64,000 nt of DNA from DASVUC01 sp038237225 (GTDB lineage Bacteria; Planctomycetota; Phycisphaerae; Tepidisphaerales; Tepidisphaeraceae), in assembly GCA_038237225.1 (NCBI GenBank), contig JBBRYX010000005.1, positions 1-64,000 on the forward strand. The letters run 5' to 3'. Positions 8,816 to 16,962 of the stretch are shown here, one piece after another; position 1 is the first letter of the stretch; every line of letters starts with the position of its first letter. Both the position numbers and the translations under genes were made by a program. Under the pieces are notes generated by a model that saw only the letters and a program-made list of their open reading frames with translations, did no database searches and was not told where the DNA came from.

Positions 8816-9129
8816 TGCCGGTGATGATTGAGCTGATCTACGATGCGGATTGTCCCAACGTGGGGCACGCCCGTGAGAACCTCGCACGTGCGCTGACAAC
8901 GCTGCACCTTCCGGCACAGTGGAAGGAGTGGGAACGCAGCGCCGTTTCGAGCCCGATATACGCCGCGAGGCATGGTTCGCCGACCATCCTGGTCGCGGGC
9001 AAGGACGTGACGGATTCGTCGTCCGCGGGCGACAGCTGCCGGATTTATAGCGATGACGCCGGGAAAGTACATCGAGCGCCGCCTGTGGATCACATCGTCG
9101 CCGCGCTGAAGATGGCGGCGACGAGATGA
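8812..9129 (+). CDS. Thioredoxin-like small protein
   Basis: 105 residues starting MIELIYDADCPNVGHARENL after two extra methionines. A beta strand followed by CPN and a helix, then a GSPTILVAGKDV segment, fits the thioredoxin fold with a single active-site cysteine. Similar short proteins occur beside mercury-resistance and flavoprotein genes. It is coupled on both sides: its ATG overlaps the stop of the DedA-DUF547 gene and its stop overlaps the start of the flavoprotein gene. It may pass electrons or bind metal together with the next gene product (inference). Confidence 0.7.
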   Translation: MMPVMIELIYDADCPNVGHARENLARALTTLHLPAQWKEWERSAVSSPIYAARHGSPTILVAGKDVTDSSSAGDSCRIYSDDAGKVHRAPPVDHIVAALKMAATR

Positions 9130-10670
9130 TCATTTCCGAACATCAAACTTCAGCGTCGACCGACGGGCATCCGGAGATTCGCCCGCTGGACGAATACAAC
9201 CGCCTGCTGCTTTCAAATGTGCATCCGCCGGACTGGGTGAATCCGGATCCGGCCCCGCGGTACAACCTCGTTGTGATCGGCGCCGGCGCCGGCGGGCTGG
9301 TCAGCTCGATCGGCGCCGCATCCCTCGGCGCGAAGGTGGCGCTGGTCGAGAAAAATCTTCTCGGCGGCGATTGTCTGAACGTCGGGTGCGTGCCGTCCAA
9401 GGCGCTGCTGCGCTGCGCCCGCGCGTATGCAAGCGTTCGCGGTGCGGGCGCGTTCGGCGTGCGTGTGCCGGAAGGCGTCGAGGTGGATTTCCCCGCGGTG
9501 ATGGAGCGCATGCGGCGGTTGCGGGCGAAGATCAGTCCCAACGACGGCGTCAAACGATTGCGCGATGCGGGCGTGGACGTGTTTCTCGGCGAAGGACATT
9601 TTACATCAGGCGATGCGGTGGAGGTGGCGGGCAAGACGCTGCGTTTCGCCCGCGCCATCATCGCCGCCGGCGCGCGGCCGGCGACGCGTGACATTCCCGG
9701 CATAGCTGACGCGGGGTATCTCACCAACGAAACGGTCTTCTGGCTGACCGAACGGCCACGGCGATTGGCCGTCATTGGCGCCGGGCCGATCGGATGCGAG
9801 TTGTCGCAGGCGTTCGCGCGACTCGGTTCGCAAGTGCACCTGCTTGCCGGCGGACATCCTTTCCTCGGCCGCGAAGACCGTGACGCGGCGGCCATCGTCG
9901 AAGCCGCGCTGGCCCGCGACGGAGTTCGGATTGATCATCAGCGCAAGGTGCTGGCTGTCCGCAAAGACGATTCCGAAAAAATGATTCAGCTCGAGGGGGG
10001 CGACGATCTGCGCGTCGATGAGATTCTCGTGGGCATCGGGCGCACGCCCAATGTCGAGCGCCTGGGTCTCGAAGCGGCCGGCGTGAAGTACGATCCGCGC
10101 AAGGGTGTCGAAGTGAACGACTGGCTGCAAACCAGCAACTCAAACATCTACTCGGTGGGCGACATCTGTTCGAAATACAAGTTCACGCACATGTCCGACG
10201 CGATGGCCCGCATCGCATTGCAAAATGCCCTGTTCTTTGGTCGCGCCAAGGCAAGCGCGATGACGCTGCCGTGGTGTACGTACACCGATCCGGAGGTGGC
10301 GCATGTCGGCATGTACGAGCACGACGCCCGCGACGAGAATATCGACGTTGAAACGATTCGCGTGGAACTCGCTGATGTGGATCGCGCAATCCTCGACGGC
10401 GAAGCGGAAGGGTTTCTCAAGGTGCTGGTAAAGAAGGGCAGCGACAAAATTCTCGGCGCGACCCTCGTCGCCGGGCATGCCGGTGAAATGATTTCCGAAT
10501 TGACTCTCGCAATGGTCGGCGGGCTTGGGCTCAAAATGCTTTCGAGCACGATTCACCCGTACCCGACGCAGGCCGAGATCATGCGTAAAGCCGGCGATGC
10601 GTACAACCGCACACGATTGACGCCATTCGTCAAGCGACTGCTTTCCCGGTTGATGGCATGGCGGCGTTGA
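9126..10670 (+). CDS. Mercuric-reductase-like FAD/NAD(P) disulfide oxidoreductase
   Basis: 514 residues. The FAD site is VVIGAGAGGLVSS (49-61), the redox-active disulfide is GDCLNVGCVPSK (C83, C88), a second nucleotide site is VIGAGPIGCELSQ (about 217-229), and the FAD-contacting YSVGDICSKYKFTHMSD lies near 340. The C-terminal dimer domain has HPYPTQAEIMRKAGD. True MerA has a vicinal cysteine pair at the extreme C-terminus; this protein ends RLLSRLMAWRR with none, so it is a MerA-like paralogue, not a mercury reductase. Its neighbours are a TVP38 protein, a thioredoxin-like protein and arsenosugar-type transferases. Confidence 0.88.
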   Translation: MIISEHQTSASTDGHPEIRPLDEYNRLLLSNVHPPDWVNPDPAPRYNLVVIGAGAGGLVSSIGAASLGAKVALVEKNLLGGDCLNVGCVPSKALLRCARAYASVRGAGAFGVRVPEGVEVDFPAVMERMRRLRAKISPNDGVKRLRDAGVDVFLGEGHFTSGDAVEVAGKTLRFARAIIAAGARPATRDIPGIADAGYLTNETVFWLTERPRRLAVIGAGPIGCELSQAFARLGSQVHLLAGGHPFLGREDRDAAAIVEAALARDGVRIDHQRKVLAVRKDDSEKMIQLEGGDDLRVDEILVGIGRTPNVERLGLEAAGVKYDPRKGVEVNDWLQTSNSNIYSVGDICSKYKFTHMSDAMARIALQNALFFGRAKASAMTLPWCTYTDPEVAHVGMYEHDARDENIDVETIRVELADVDRAILDGEAEGFLKVLVKKGSDKILGATLVAGHAGEMISELTLAMVGGLGLKMLSSTIHPYPTQAEIMRKAGDAYNRTRLTPFVKRLLSRLMAWRR

Positions 10671-12142
10671 TCATGTTTTCGCAACCCGGCAATCAGACCG
10701 GCAGTACCCGGCTTCCCGGCGCGGCGCTGATGGTGGGCGGAATTGTCCTGCTGGCGATGGCGGTGTTGCTTTCGGTGCGCTCGCAATTCCTGTGGAATCA
10801 CGCAGGGGCTTCAGACCGCGTGCTCCACACGTTTGTCTCGATGTACGTTGCCGCAGGCTTAGTTTATCTCCTGATCATCGGACGCATTCGGCGGATGGTG
10901 ATCGATCGGCCGGGTATTGCGTGGATTATGTTGATCGGTTTGCTGATGCGCATTGTACTGTTGCCGTCGACGCCAGTGCTGGAGACTGATTCGTTTCGTT
11001 ACCTCTGGGACGGCGCGCTCTCCGCTCGCGGCGTCAACCCGTATCGGTATTCACCGGAGGAGGGACGCGGAAGCAGGACCGACGATCGTGGCGATCCTCG
11101 CCTTCGTGAAGCGGCGCTGGATGCGGGATCGACTCTGGATCGGATCAATCACCGCGAGATCAGAACCATTTATCCGCCGGTCGCGCAGGCGGCGTTCCTC
11201 GCGGCGCACTGGATCAGCCCGTGGAGCGGAACTGCGTGGCGTGCCGTGCTGCTCGCGGCGGATGTGACAACGGTGCTGTTGCTTTCGATGCTGCTGCGTC
11301 AGCTGCGTCTGCCGATGAGTTGGATCGCGATTTACTGGTGGAATCCGCTGTTGATCAAGGAGTTCTTTTGTGCCGGCCACATGGACGCAGTCGTTTTGCC
11401 GCTGATGGTCGCCGCGTTGCTGATGGCTATAAAGCATCGCCCGGTTCGCGGCGCCGTCTGCCTCGCGGTTGCCGTCGCTGTGAAGTTGTGGCCGATCGTA
11501 CTGCTGCCGCATCTGATGCGTTCACTGATTCGCCAGCCGCGCCGCCTTGGGTTGGCGCTGGGCGCGTTCGGCGTCGCGGCGCTGTTCCTGCTATCGCCGA
11601 TGATTATGGCGGGAAACAATGGCATTGCGGGGATGCTCAGGTATTCGCGCGCATGGCAGAACAACGACGGCCTGTTTCGACTCATCGTTATCATCTGGCA
11701 AAATGGACTTTTGATGGTGGGACTCCCGGAATGGGGTGCACAGTCGGCCGCTCGCGCGACGGCGGCGATCCTGCTGATGGCCTGGATTGCCTGGCTCATC
11801 CGAAGGCCGTTTGCCACGGCGCTGGAATTGTGCGAAGCAGCACTCCTGACCGTCGCCGCGCTTTTCCTGCTCAGCCCCACGCAATTCCCTTGGTATTACA
11901 CTTGGATGCTTCCGCTGCTGGCATTGCGTCCGCGCTGGTCGTTGCTCATCTACACCGCGTTACTGCCACTCTACCATCTTCACTATCGCCAGAGCGCGTG
12001 GGTGTGGGTCGAGCATGTTCCGGTCTGGGGAATGCTGACCAGTGAATTCATCTGGCGCTGCCTCCGTTTCGGGCGCGGCGAACCATACGCTCAGGAGAAG
12101 CTGTCGAACTATGAGCAATCGCCCATTCCAACTCCGGTCTGA
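10658..12142 (+). CDS. GT87-type (DUF2029) membrane mannosyltransferase
   Basis: 494 residues with about 12 hydrophobic helices. VLETDSFRYLWDGALSARGVNPY (about 107-129) contains the acidic first-loop motif of GT87/GT-C enzymes, and TIYPPVAQAAF follows, both typical of polyprenyl-phosphate-mannose-dependent transferases. The gene overlaps the flavoprotein gene by 13 bp; an ATG at 10673, just past that stop, is an alternative start. Its end overlaps the next gene. Together with the multi-domain transferase downstream, it suggests that the operon makes and exports a glycosylated lipid or small molecule. Confidence 0.78.
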   Translation: MAALIMFSQPGNQTGSTRLPGAALMVGGIVLLAMAVLLSVRSQFLWNHAGASDRVLHTFVSMYVAAGLVYLLIIGRIRRMVIDRPGIAWIMLIGLLMRIVLLPSTPVLETDSFRYLWDGALSARGVNPYRYSPEEGRGSRTDDRGDPRLREAALDAGSTLDRINHREIRTIYPPVAQAAFLAAHWISPWSGTAWRAVLLAADVTTVLLLSMLLRQLRLPMSWIAIYWWNPLLIKEFFCAGHMDAVVLPLMVAALLMAIKHRPVRGAVCLAVAVAVKLWPIVLLPHLMRSLIRQPRRLGLALGAFGVAALFLLSPMIMAGNNGIAGMLRYSRAWQNNDGLFRLIVIIWQNGLLMVGLPEWGAQSAARATAAILLMAWIAWLIRRPFATALELCEAALLTVAALFLLSPTQFPWYYTWMLPLLALRPRWSLLIYTALLPLYHLHYRQSAWVWVEHVPVWGMLTSEFIWRCLRFGRGEPYAQEKLSNYEQSPIPTPV

Positions 12143-14306
12143 TGAGCCTCCCGGACCCGCTGAAGTAACGGTCGTCATCCCCGTCCTCAATGAGGAGGAG
12201 GCGATTGGCCGAGTGCTGTCGGTTGTTCCCGCGTGGGTGCGAGAGGTCATTGTGGTCGATAACGGATCGACCGACCGCACGGCTGAGGTGGCGCGGCGGT
12301 ATGGCGCGCGCGTCATCGCCGAATCCCGTCGCGGCTACGGATCGGCGTGCCTCGCGGGAATGGCGGCGATGGGCGAACCAGAGGTCATCGTGTTCCTCGA
12401 TGGGGATTTCAGCGATCATCCAGAGGAGATGGGCCGGCTGGTTGCTCCGATCTTGGAGAACCAGGCGGATTTGGTGATCGGCTCGCGCGTCAAAGGGTCT
12501 TGCGAGCGCGGCGCGCTGACGTTGCCACAGCGGTTCGGCAATGCGCTCGCTTGCGGTCTGATGCGTCTGTTCGTGGGGACGAGTCACACGGACCTGGGAC
12601 CATTCCGCGCGATCCGGTGCTCATCACTGAAGCGCCTCAACATGGACGATCGCGGGTATGGGTGGACCATTCAGATGCAAATCCGCGCGGCGCGGATGGG
12701 CCTTCGTGTGATGGAAGTCCCGGTAAGCTATCGCCGACGCATCGGTCAATCTAAAATCTCCGGCACGTGGCGTGGCACGATTGCGGCGGGCGCAATAATC
12801 TTGTTCACGATCTGGCGCGAGGCGCGTGCCGTCTTGTCGGCACATTCGCATGAGCACCTGATTGTCTTTGCCCGTTATCCAGAGGCCGGCAAGACCAAGA
12901 CTCGGCTTATCCCCGCGCTTGGGCCTCAGCGGGCGGCTGAGCTTCATCGGCAAATGACTTCTCATACGCTGCATCAGGCGCGGGTTCTTGCGCACAACCG
13001 GTCCGCCGAAATCGAAGTCCGTTTCGCAGGAGGTGATGCGGCGCGGATGCGGCAACTGTACGGCCACGGCCCGCGTTTCTCGCCGCAAGGCGACGGCGAT
13101 CTCGGCCAGCGTCTGCACCGCGCCGCACAAGAGGCGTTCGCGGCGGGTGCTCTGTCCGCTGCATTCATCGGTTCGGATTGTCCGCGTGTGACGCCGGAGC
13201 TTCTCAGTGATGCGTTTGATGCCCTTCGACAGCATGACGTGGTTCTCGGACCGGCCGTCGATGGAGGCTACTACCTGATCGCGCTTCGGCACTGCTGGCC
13301 AACGTTGTTTCAGGACATCGACTGGGGCAGCGATCAAGTCTGCGAGCAGACGCGGCAGGCCGCGCGCAAGCTGGGTCTCTCTGTCGGCACACTGCCTGCG
13401 CTGGCGGATGTCGATCGCCCGGAAGACCTGCACATTTGGTATGCGGTCGAGAAGGAAACCTTGGCGGCCAAGACGCAGCCTCGAATCTCGGTCGTCATTC
13501 CGGCGCTGAATGAGGAACGTTTTATTCGTGCAGCGATTGTCTCGGCCTTCGGCTCTGAGGCTCAGGCTCGAAGAGCATCGTCCCCCGAAGTAGAGACAAT
13601 CGTCGTGGACGGAGGGAGTTGCGACAGGACCGTCGAAATCGCCGCTTCCCAGGGAGCGATAGTGGTATGTAGTCCCCGTGGCCGCGCTTGCCAGATGAAC
13701 GTAGGCGCGGCATCCGCCAGCGGCGATTACCTGCTCTTCCTTCACGCCGATTCTGTTCTTCCGCCGACGTTCGCCAGCGACGTTATTCGGATGCTGAGCA
13801 GTGCCGATACCGTGGCGGGCGCATTTGCGCTAACGATAGACCCGTCCACTCCCTTTATGCGGCTCTTTTCAGAGAGCACTAACTTTCGATCGCGATTGCT
13901 TCAGATGCCTTACGGGGATCAAGCGATCTTCCTTCGCCGCTCGACATTCCACCGCATCGGCGGATTCCCCGAGATTCCGATCATGGAGGACGTAGAATTC
14001 GTGCGCGCACTGAAGCGGCTCGGGCGCGTTCGCATCGCCAACGCCATCGTGCGCACCTCCGACCGGCGCTGGCAAGAACGCGGCGCATGGCGGACGAGCG
14101 TTCTCAACCAAGTGCTGATGCTCGCCCATCACTGCGGCGCCTCCCCTGGACGGCTTTACACCTGCCGGAAATCAAACACGCTTCCGCGGTTGATGGAACT
14201 GCTGAGAGCGTCCACGATTACCGCGGCAGCTAAATCCGACTCGTTAGCGAGCGCGTTCCACTCCCGGCGCCGGGGCCGCCGGAGACTGCGGCGTCAGGCG
14301 GGTTGA
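12111..14306 (+). CDS. Three-domain glycosyltransferase: GT2 + TIGR04282 + TIGR04283
   Basis: 731 residues made of three enzymes. Residues 19-230 are a polyprenyl-phosphate-sugar-synthase-like GT2 (TVVIPVLNEEEA, VVDNGSTD at 49-56, LDGDFSDHPEEM at 96-107). Residues 248-450 match TIGR04282/DUF2064 (IVFARYPEAGKTKTRL, GSDCPRVTPELL at 354-365, GPAVDGGYYLIAL). Residues 459-700 match TIGR04283 (ISVVIPALNEERFI, LLFLHADSVLPP at 541-552, MPYGDQAIFLRR, IMEDVEFVRALK). The last two are known as rSAM/selenodomain-associated or arsenosugar-biosynthesis glycosyltransferases and are usually separate genes. The ATG at 12111 (GGAG upstream) gives a 32-bp overlap with the GT87 gene. The 3' end overlaps the convergent spondin-like gene by 13 bp. 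Confidence 0.85.
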   Translation: MSNRPFQLRSDEPPGPAEVTVVIPVLNEEEAIGRVLSVVPAWVREVIVVDNGSTDRTAEVARRYGARVIAESRRGYGSACLAGMAAMGEPEVIVFLDGDFSDHPEEMGRLVAPILENQADLVIGSRVKGSCERGALTLPQRFGNALACGLMRLFVGTSHTDLGPFRAIRCSSLKRLNMDDRGYGWTIQMQIRAARMGLRVMEVPVSYRRRIGQSKISGTWRGTIAAGAIILFTIWREARAVLSAHSHEHLIVFARYPEAGKTKTRLIPALGPQRAAELHRQMTSHTLHQARVLAHNRSAEIEVRFAGGDAARMRQLYGHGPRFSPQGDGDLGQRLHRAAQEAFAAGALSAAFIGSDCPRVTPELLSDAFDALRQHDVVLGPAVDGGYYLIALRHCWPTLFQDIDWGSDQVCEQTRQAARKLGLSVGTLPALADVDRPEDLHIWYAVEKETLAAKTQPRISVVIPALNEERFIRAAIVSAFGSEAQARRASSPEVETIVVDGGSCDRTVEIAASQGAIVVCSPRGRACQMNVGAASASGDYLLFLHADSVLPPTFASDVIRMLSSADTVAGAFALTIDPSTPFMRLFSESTNFRSRLLQMPYGDQAIFLRRSTFHRIGGFPEIPIMEDVEFVRALKRLGRVRIANAIVRTSDRRWQERGAWRTSVLNQVLMLAHHCGASPGRLYTCRKSNTLPRLMELLRASTITAAAKSDSLASAFHSRRRGRRRLRRQAG

Positions 14307-15166
14307 CGCCGTCGGATGCGTGTTGCCTGAACCATGCCTAATCCGGCCAACATGGCCAGGCCCGTCCAGGCGGCGGGCGGGAGCGGAACGGCGGTCGCGC
14401 CCGACGTTACCGTGATTCGCGCGACCTGATATCCCGACGCCGTGAAGTCGGCGTTGGCGAACATCGCCGTGTCGAGGATGCCTCCGCTGCCCTTGGGTTT
14501 GAAACCTGTCGGAAATGTTACGACACCGTTCTCGGCGACCCCGATATCTTCGCCCATCTGCCCGAGGAACGCGGTGTTCATCGGAATCTCGTCGTTCACT
14601 TCCGAACCGGCATCCAGCACCTGATTTCCCCGCACGGTGAAGTCAGCGCCGAGGAATTTGCCGGCCGAGTCGAAGAGCGCGTGGGATTTTGGATCATCGT
14701 TGGCGATGAAAAAGTCGTTGCTGGGAATCACCATCGAGGCATAGCTGAAGTAGCGCTGTGCGGGATCCATCGAATCCAGCGTGAAGGTTTTGGTGAAACT
14801 CGCGCCCGGCGCCAGCACCGCGAACCCCGGCCTGCCGACGCCCACGTTGTTGGGAAGCGCATCGTCGATCCCTCCCGCGGTCGCCGATGCGCCGGCGCGG
14901 AAAAGCTCCGAGATGCTTGGCCGCGGGCTGTCCGACAGATTGGTCGAGCCGTCTTCCACCAGACGCTCCAATCCTGCCGAGATGGGGGAACCGGCGCTGA
15001 ATGAATCAAAGTTTCCGTCGTGGAACGCCACCCACAGCGGCGTGAGGAATGTTCCGCCTTGCGGCGCCAGGTTCTCGATCTTCACCGTGACACTCACCGG
15101 TCCTGCCGACGCGACCGAGGCGCTGAGCAGCAGACTCCCCAAACCCCATCGAATAAAATCACGCAT
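14294..15166 (-). CDS. Spondin_N-like exported protein with PEP-CTERM anchor
   Basis: 290 residues. A signal peptide (1-21, ending SVASAGP) is followed by a domain with LAPQGGTFLTPLWVAFHDG (33-51) and SAGLERLVEDGS, matching bacterial spondin_N-domain proteins. The C-terminus carries VPLPPAAWTGLAML, a hydrophobic stretch and a basic RIRRRQ end: a PEP-CTERM sorting signal recognised by exosortase. The protein is therefore probably exported and processed at the envelope. No exosortase is in the window. A purine-rich AAAAAGGAGCC lies 5 nt upstream of the ATG at 15166. Confidence 0.8.
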   Translation of the reverse strand: MRDFIRWGLGSLLLSASVASAGPVSVTVKIENLAPQGGTFLTPLWVAFHDGNFDSFSAGSPISAGLERLVEDGSTNLSDSPRPSISELFRAGASATAGGIDDALPNNVGVGRPGFAVLAPGASFTKTFTLDSMDPAQRYFSYASMVIPSNDFFIANDDPKSHALFDSAGKFLGADFTVRGNQVLDAGSEVNDEIPMNTAFLGQMGEDIGVAENGVVTFPTGFKPKGSGGILDTAMFANADFTASGYQVARITVTSGATAVPLPPAAWTGLAMLAGLGMVQATRIRRRQPA

Positions 15167-15628
15167 TGGACGGCTCCTTTTTGAACGAACGACTTCGACT
15201 TAAATCATCACCCAGGTTAACCATAGCATTTCGACAACCCGCGCCGCAATGGCTAAATTCCGGGAAAACGGAATGAGCCAAAGCCACGCGATCGCCCGGC
15301 AAAAACGAGGCGAACCCCGGGAGAATGTTGCCGGGTGTGAATCGCCGTCAATCGCGGGGCGAACGGGTTAGAACGGCTTGAACCGCACCGGCTGGGGATG
15401 TCCGGCCGGCTTGCGGTGGCGAGGTAGAAGCGTTCCCCGATGATCGTCGTCGAGATCGACCGCAACTCCGCCGTTTGGATCCCCGCAGGATCCATGGCGA
15501 GGAGATCGAGCAATGCCAGCGAAGGGCTGCGCGATCGATCCCGCGATATCGTGCTTGCAGATCCGGCAGCCGGCGTGGATTTCGACCGCGCTTGCGGTGG
15601 ATCCATCCGCTCCAGAGATCGACAAAGT
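15167..15628. other. 461-bp region without a confident gene
   Basis: Several frames are open but none is convincing. The only structure I see is a 47-bp stretch (15446-15492) that recurs, slightly diverged, at 19391-19438. The first 70 bp next to 15166 probably carry the promoter of the spondin-like gene. Confidence 0.5.
15446..15492. repeat. Dispersed 47-bp repeat, copy 1
   Basis: GTCGTCGAGATCGACCGCAA and the bases up to GCAGGATC match 19391-19438 with about seven differences. The core GGATCCCCGCAGGATCC is nearly self-complementary. Both copies lie downstream of minus-strand genes. Confidence 0.6.
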
Positions 15629-16213
15629 TTACGGGACGATTTCCAACACGATTACTACGTTCGGATACCTCCGCCCAAACTCCTCTTTCGTCATCGTCTG
15701 GCCGCGCCATGCGAGATAGTACGCGGCGTCCTTCGAGACGGCTTGATCGAGAACGATTACCGCGCCGTCGGTCGCTTGGATCGAGTCGTCAAGATGCCGA
15801 TCGCCGTCTGCGCCGAACGCGACATCGGATTTGACGTGAGCGGCGAACGCTTTTCGCCCGGCATCGTCAACGTTCTTCAGGGTGAACTTCACCTTCTGAG
15901 TTCCGTTGGTGAACGGCGTCTTATCGATGTTGTTGGTTATTCGCGTCTCGCCGGACAAAGCAATGGGCATATCGATGGAGGCCGTTCCGTCTGGGTGGTT
16001 CAGCCACGTTTCGCGCGGATGCTCACTGCTGCCGATTATGCCCTGTACGTCCCGCAGCGCTGCGACAGTCTGCTTGGTGGAGGTGTTTCCAGACAGCGGC
16101 GCAACTTTGGCTTGGATATCTCTTAGCTTCGCAGCCGTGTCGTCTACTTCCGCGCGGACATTGATGTCGGACTGACGCCGCCGCGCTCGTTCCATGAATT
16201 GTAGTCGTTCCAT
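15629..16213 (-). CDS. Hypothetical protein, up to 194 aa
   Basis: A soluble protein with a helical, basic N-terminal section (about 1-60) and a beta-rich C-terminal half containing ASIDMPIALSGETRITNN, VKFTLKNVDDAGRKAF and VAFGADGDRHLD. No signal peptide. The family is not recognised. The start is uncertain: ATGs at 16213 and 16195 both lie inside the end of the upstream GT2 gene (overlap 52-70 bp), and a start further in is possible. It is likely co-transcribed with that glycosyltransferase. Confidence 0.5.
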   Translation of the reverse strand: MERLQFMERARRRQSDINVRAEVDDTAAKLRDIQAKVAPLSGNTSTKQTVAALRDVQGIIGSSEHPRETWLNHPDGTASIDMPIALSGETRITNNIDKTPFTNGTQKVKFTLKNVDDAGRKAFAAHVKSDVAFGADGDRHLDDSIQATDGAVIVLDQAVSKDAAYYLAWRGQTMTKEEFGRRYPNVVIVLEIVP

Positions 16214-16890
16214 CGCCTATCCCGTTGAATGCCCAGACTTGCGAATCCGAGAAGTGTCAAATCTTCGACGAACTGCCGAATCACACCACGGTCGAGGAAG
16301 CGGCGCGGCGAAGTGCGCACCGGGGGCTGAAGGATGGCCATGCGCCCCAGACGCTTGATCCGCTGGCAGAAGCCGATGTCTTCCATCAGCCGAAGCCGAG
16401 GAAATCCGCCGACGCGCTGGAAGATATGCCGCCGGACGAAAATACACTGGTCGCCATAAAAGTTGTGCGTCCAGCGGTAGCGGATGCGGTTGCACAGCAC
16501 CACCGACCGCAGGCATTGATCCACCCACTTGCCAGGGTGCGGTCTGTTGCTGAACTCGAACTCAAACGCGCCGCCGATCACATCCTCGTGGGCCAGCGCG
16601 CGTGGAATAAGCCTGGTGAATCCAGCGGGCAGTAGCGAGTCAGCGTGAAGGAAGAGCAGCACGTCGCCGCGCGCTGCGGCTGCGCCGGCATTGAGGGCGG
16701 TGGCGCGGCAAGTGCCGCCGCAGACAAGCTCAAGATGCTGATCGCGGACGAGCTTTTGGGTGCCGTCGCGACTGCCACAGTCGCTGACGATCAATTCGAT
16801 GCCGTCGCCCTGCGCCGCCCGCAGTGTGTGCGAGAGCGTTTCCGGCATCGATCGTGCCTCATTGAGCGTTGGAATGACAATCGAAATCAT
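16144..16890 (-). CDS. TIGR04283-like GT2 glycosyltransferase (stand-alone copy)
   Basis: 248 residues with a single GT2 domain: ISIVIPTLNEARSM at the N-terminus, SDCGSRDGT, the acceptor-side segment CRATALNAGAAAARGD, LLFLHADSLLPAGF and LMEDIGFCQRIKRLG. This is the same family as the third domain of the 12.1-14.3 kb fusion (rSAM/selenodomain-associated transferase 2, also called arsenosugar-biosynthesis-associated). The protein has no membrane segment. The two copies have diverged clearly, so this is not a recent duplication. It precedes the unknown 15.6 kb gene. Confidence 0.82.
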   Translation of the reverse strand: MISIVIPTLNEARSMPETLSHTLRAAQGDGIELIVSDCGSRDGTQKLVRDQHLELVCGGTCRATALNAGAAAARGDVLLFLHADSLLPAGFTRLIPRALAHEDVIGGAFEFEFSNRPHPGKWVDQCLRSVVLCNRIRYRWTHNFYGDQCIFVRRHIFQRVGGFPRLRLMEDIGFCQRIKRLGRMAILQPPVRTSPRRFLDRGVIRQFVEDLTLLGFASLGIQRDRRWNDYNSWNERGGVSPTSMSARK

Positions 16891-16962
16891 CGCTCCCTTG
16901 ACTGAAATCGCCGGTCAACGCCGTGCAAACCGGGTGCCGCACAGGCCATTGGTGATCGTCCA

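Noticed and set aside
9126..10670. Mercury resistance (merA)
   Set aside because: No C-terminal vicinal cysteines, no N-terminal metal domain and no merR/merT nearby.
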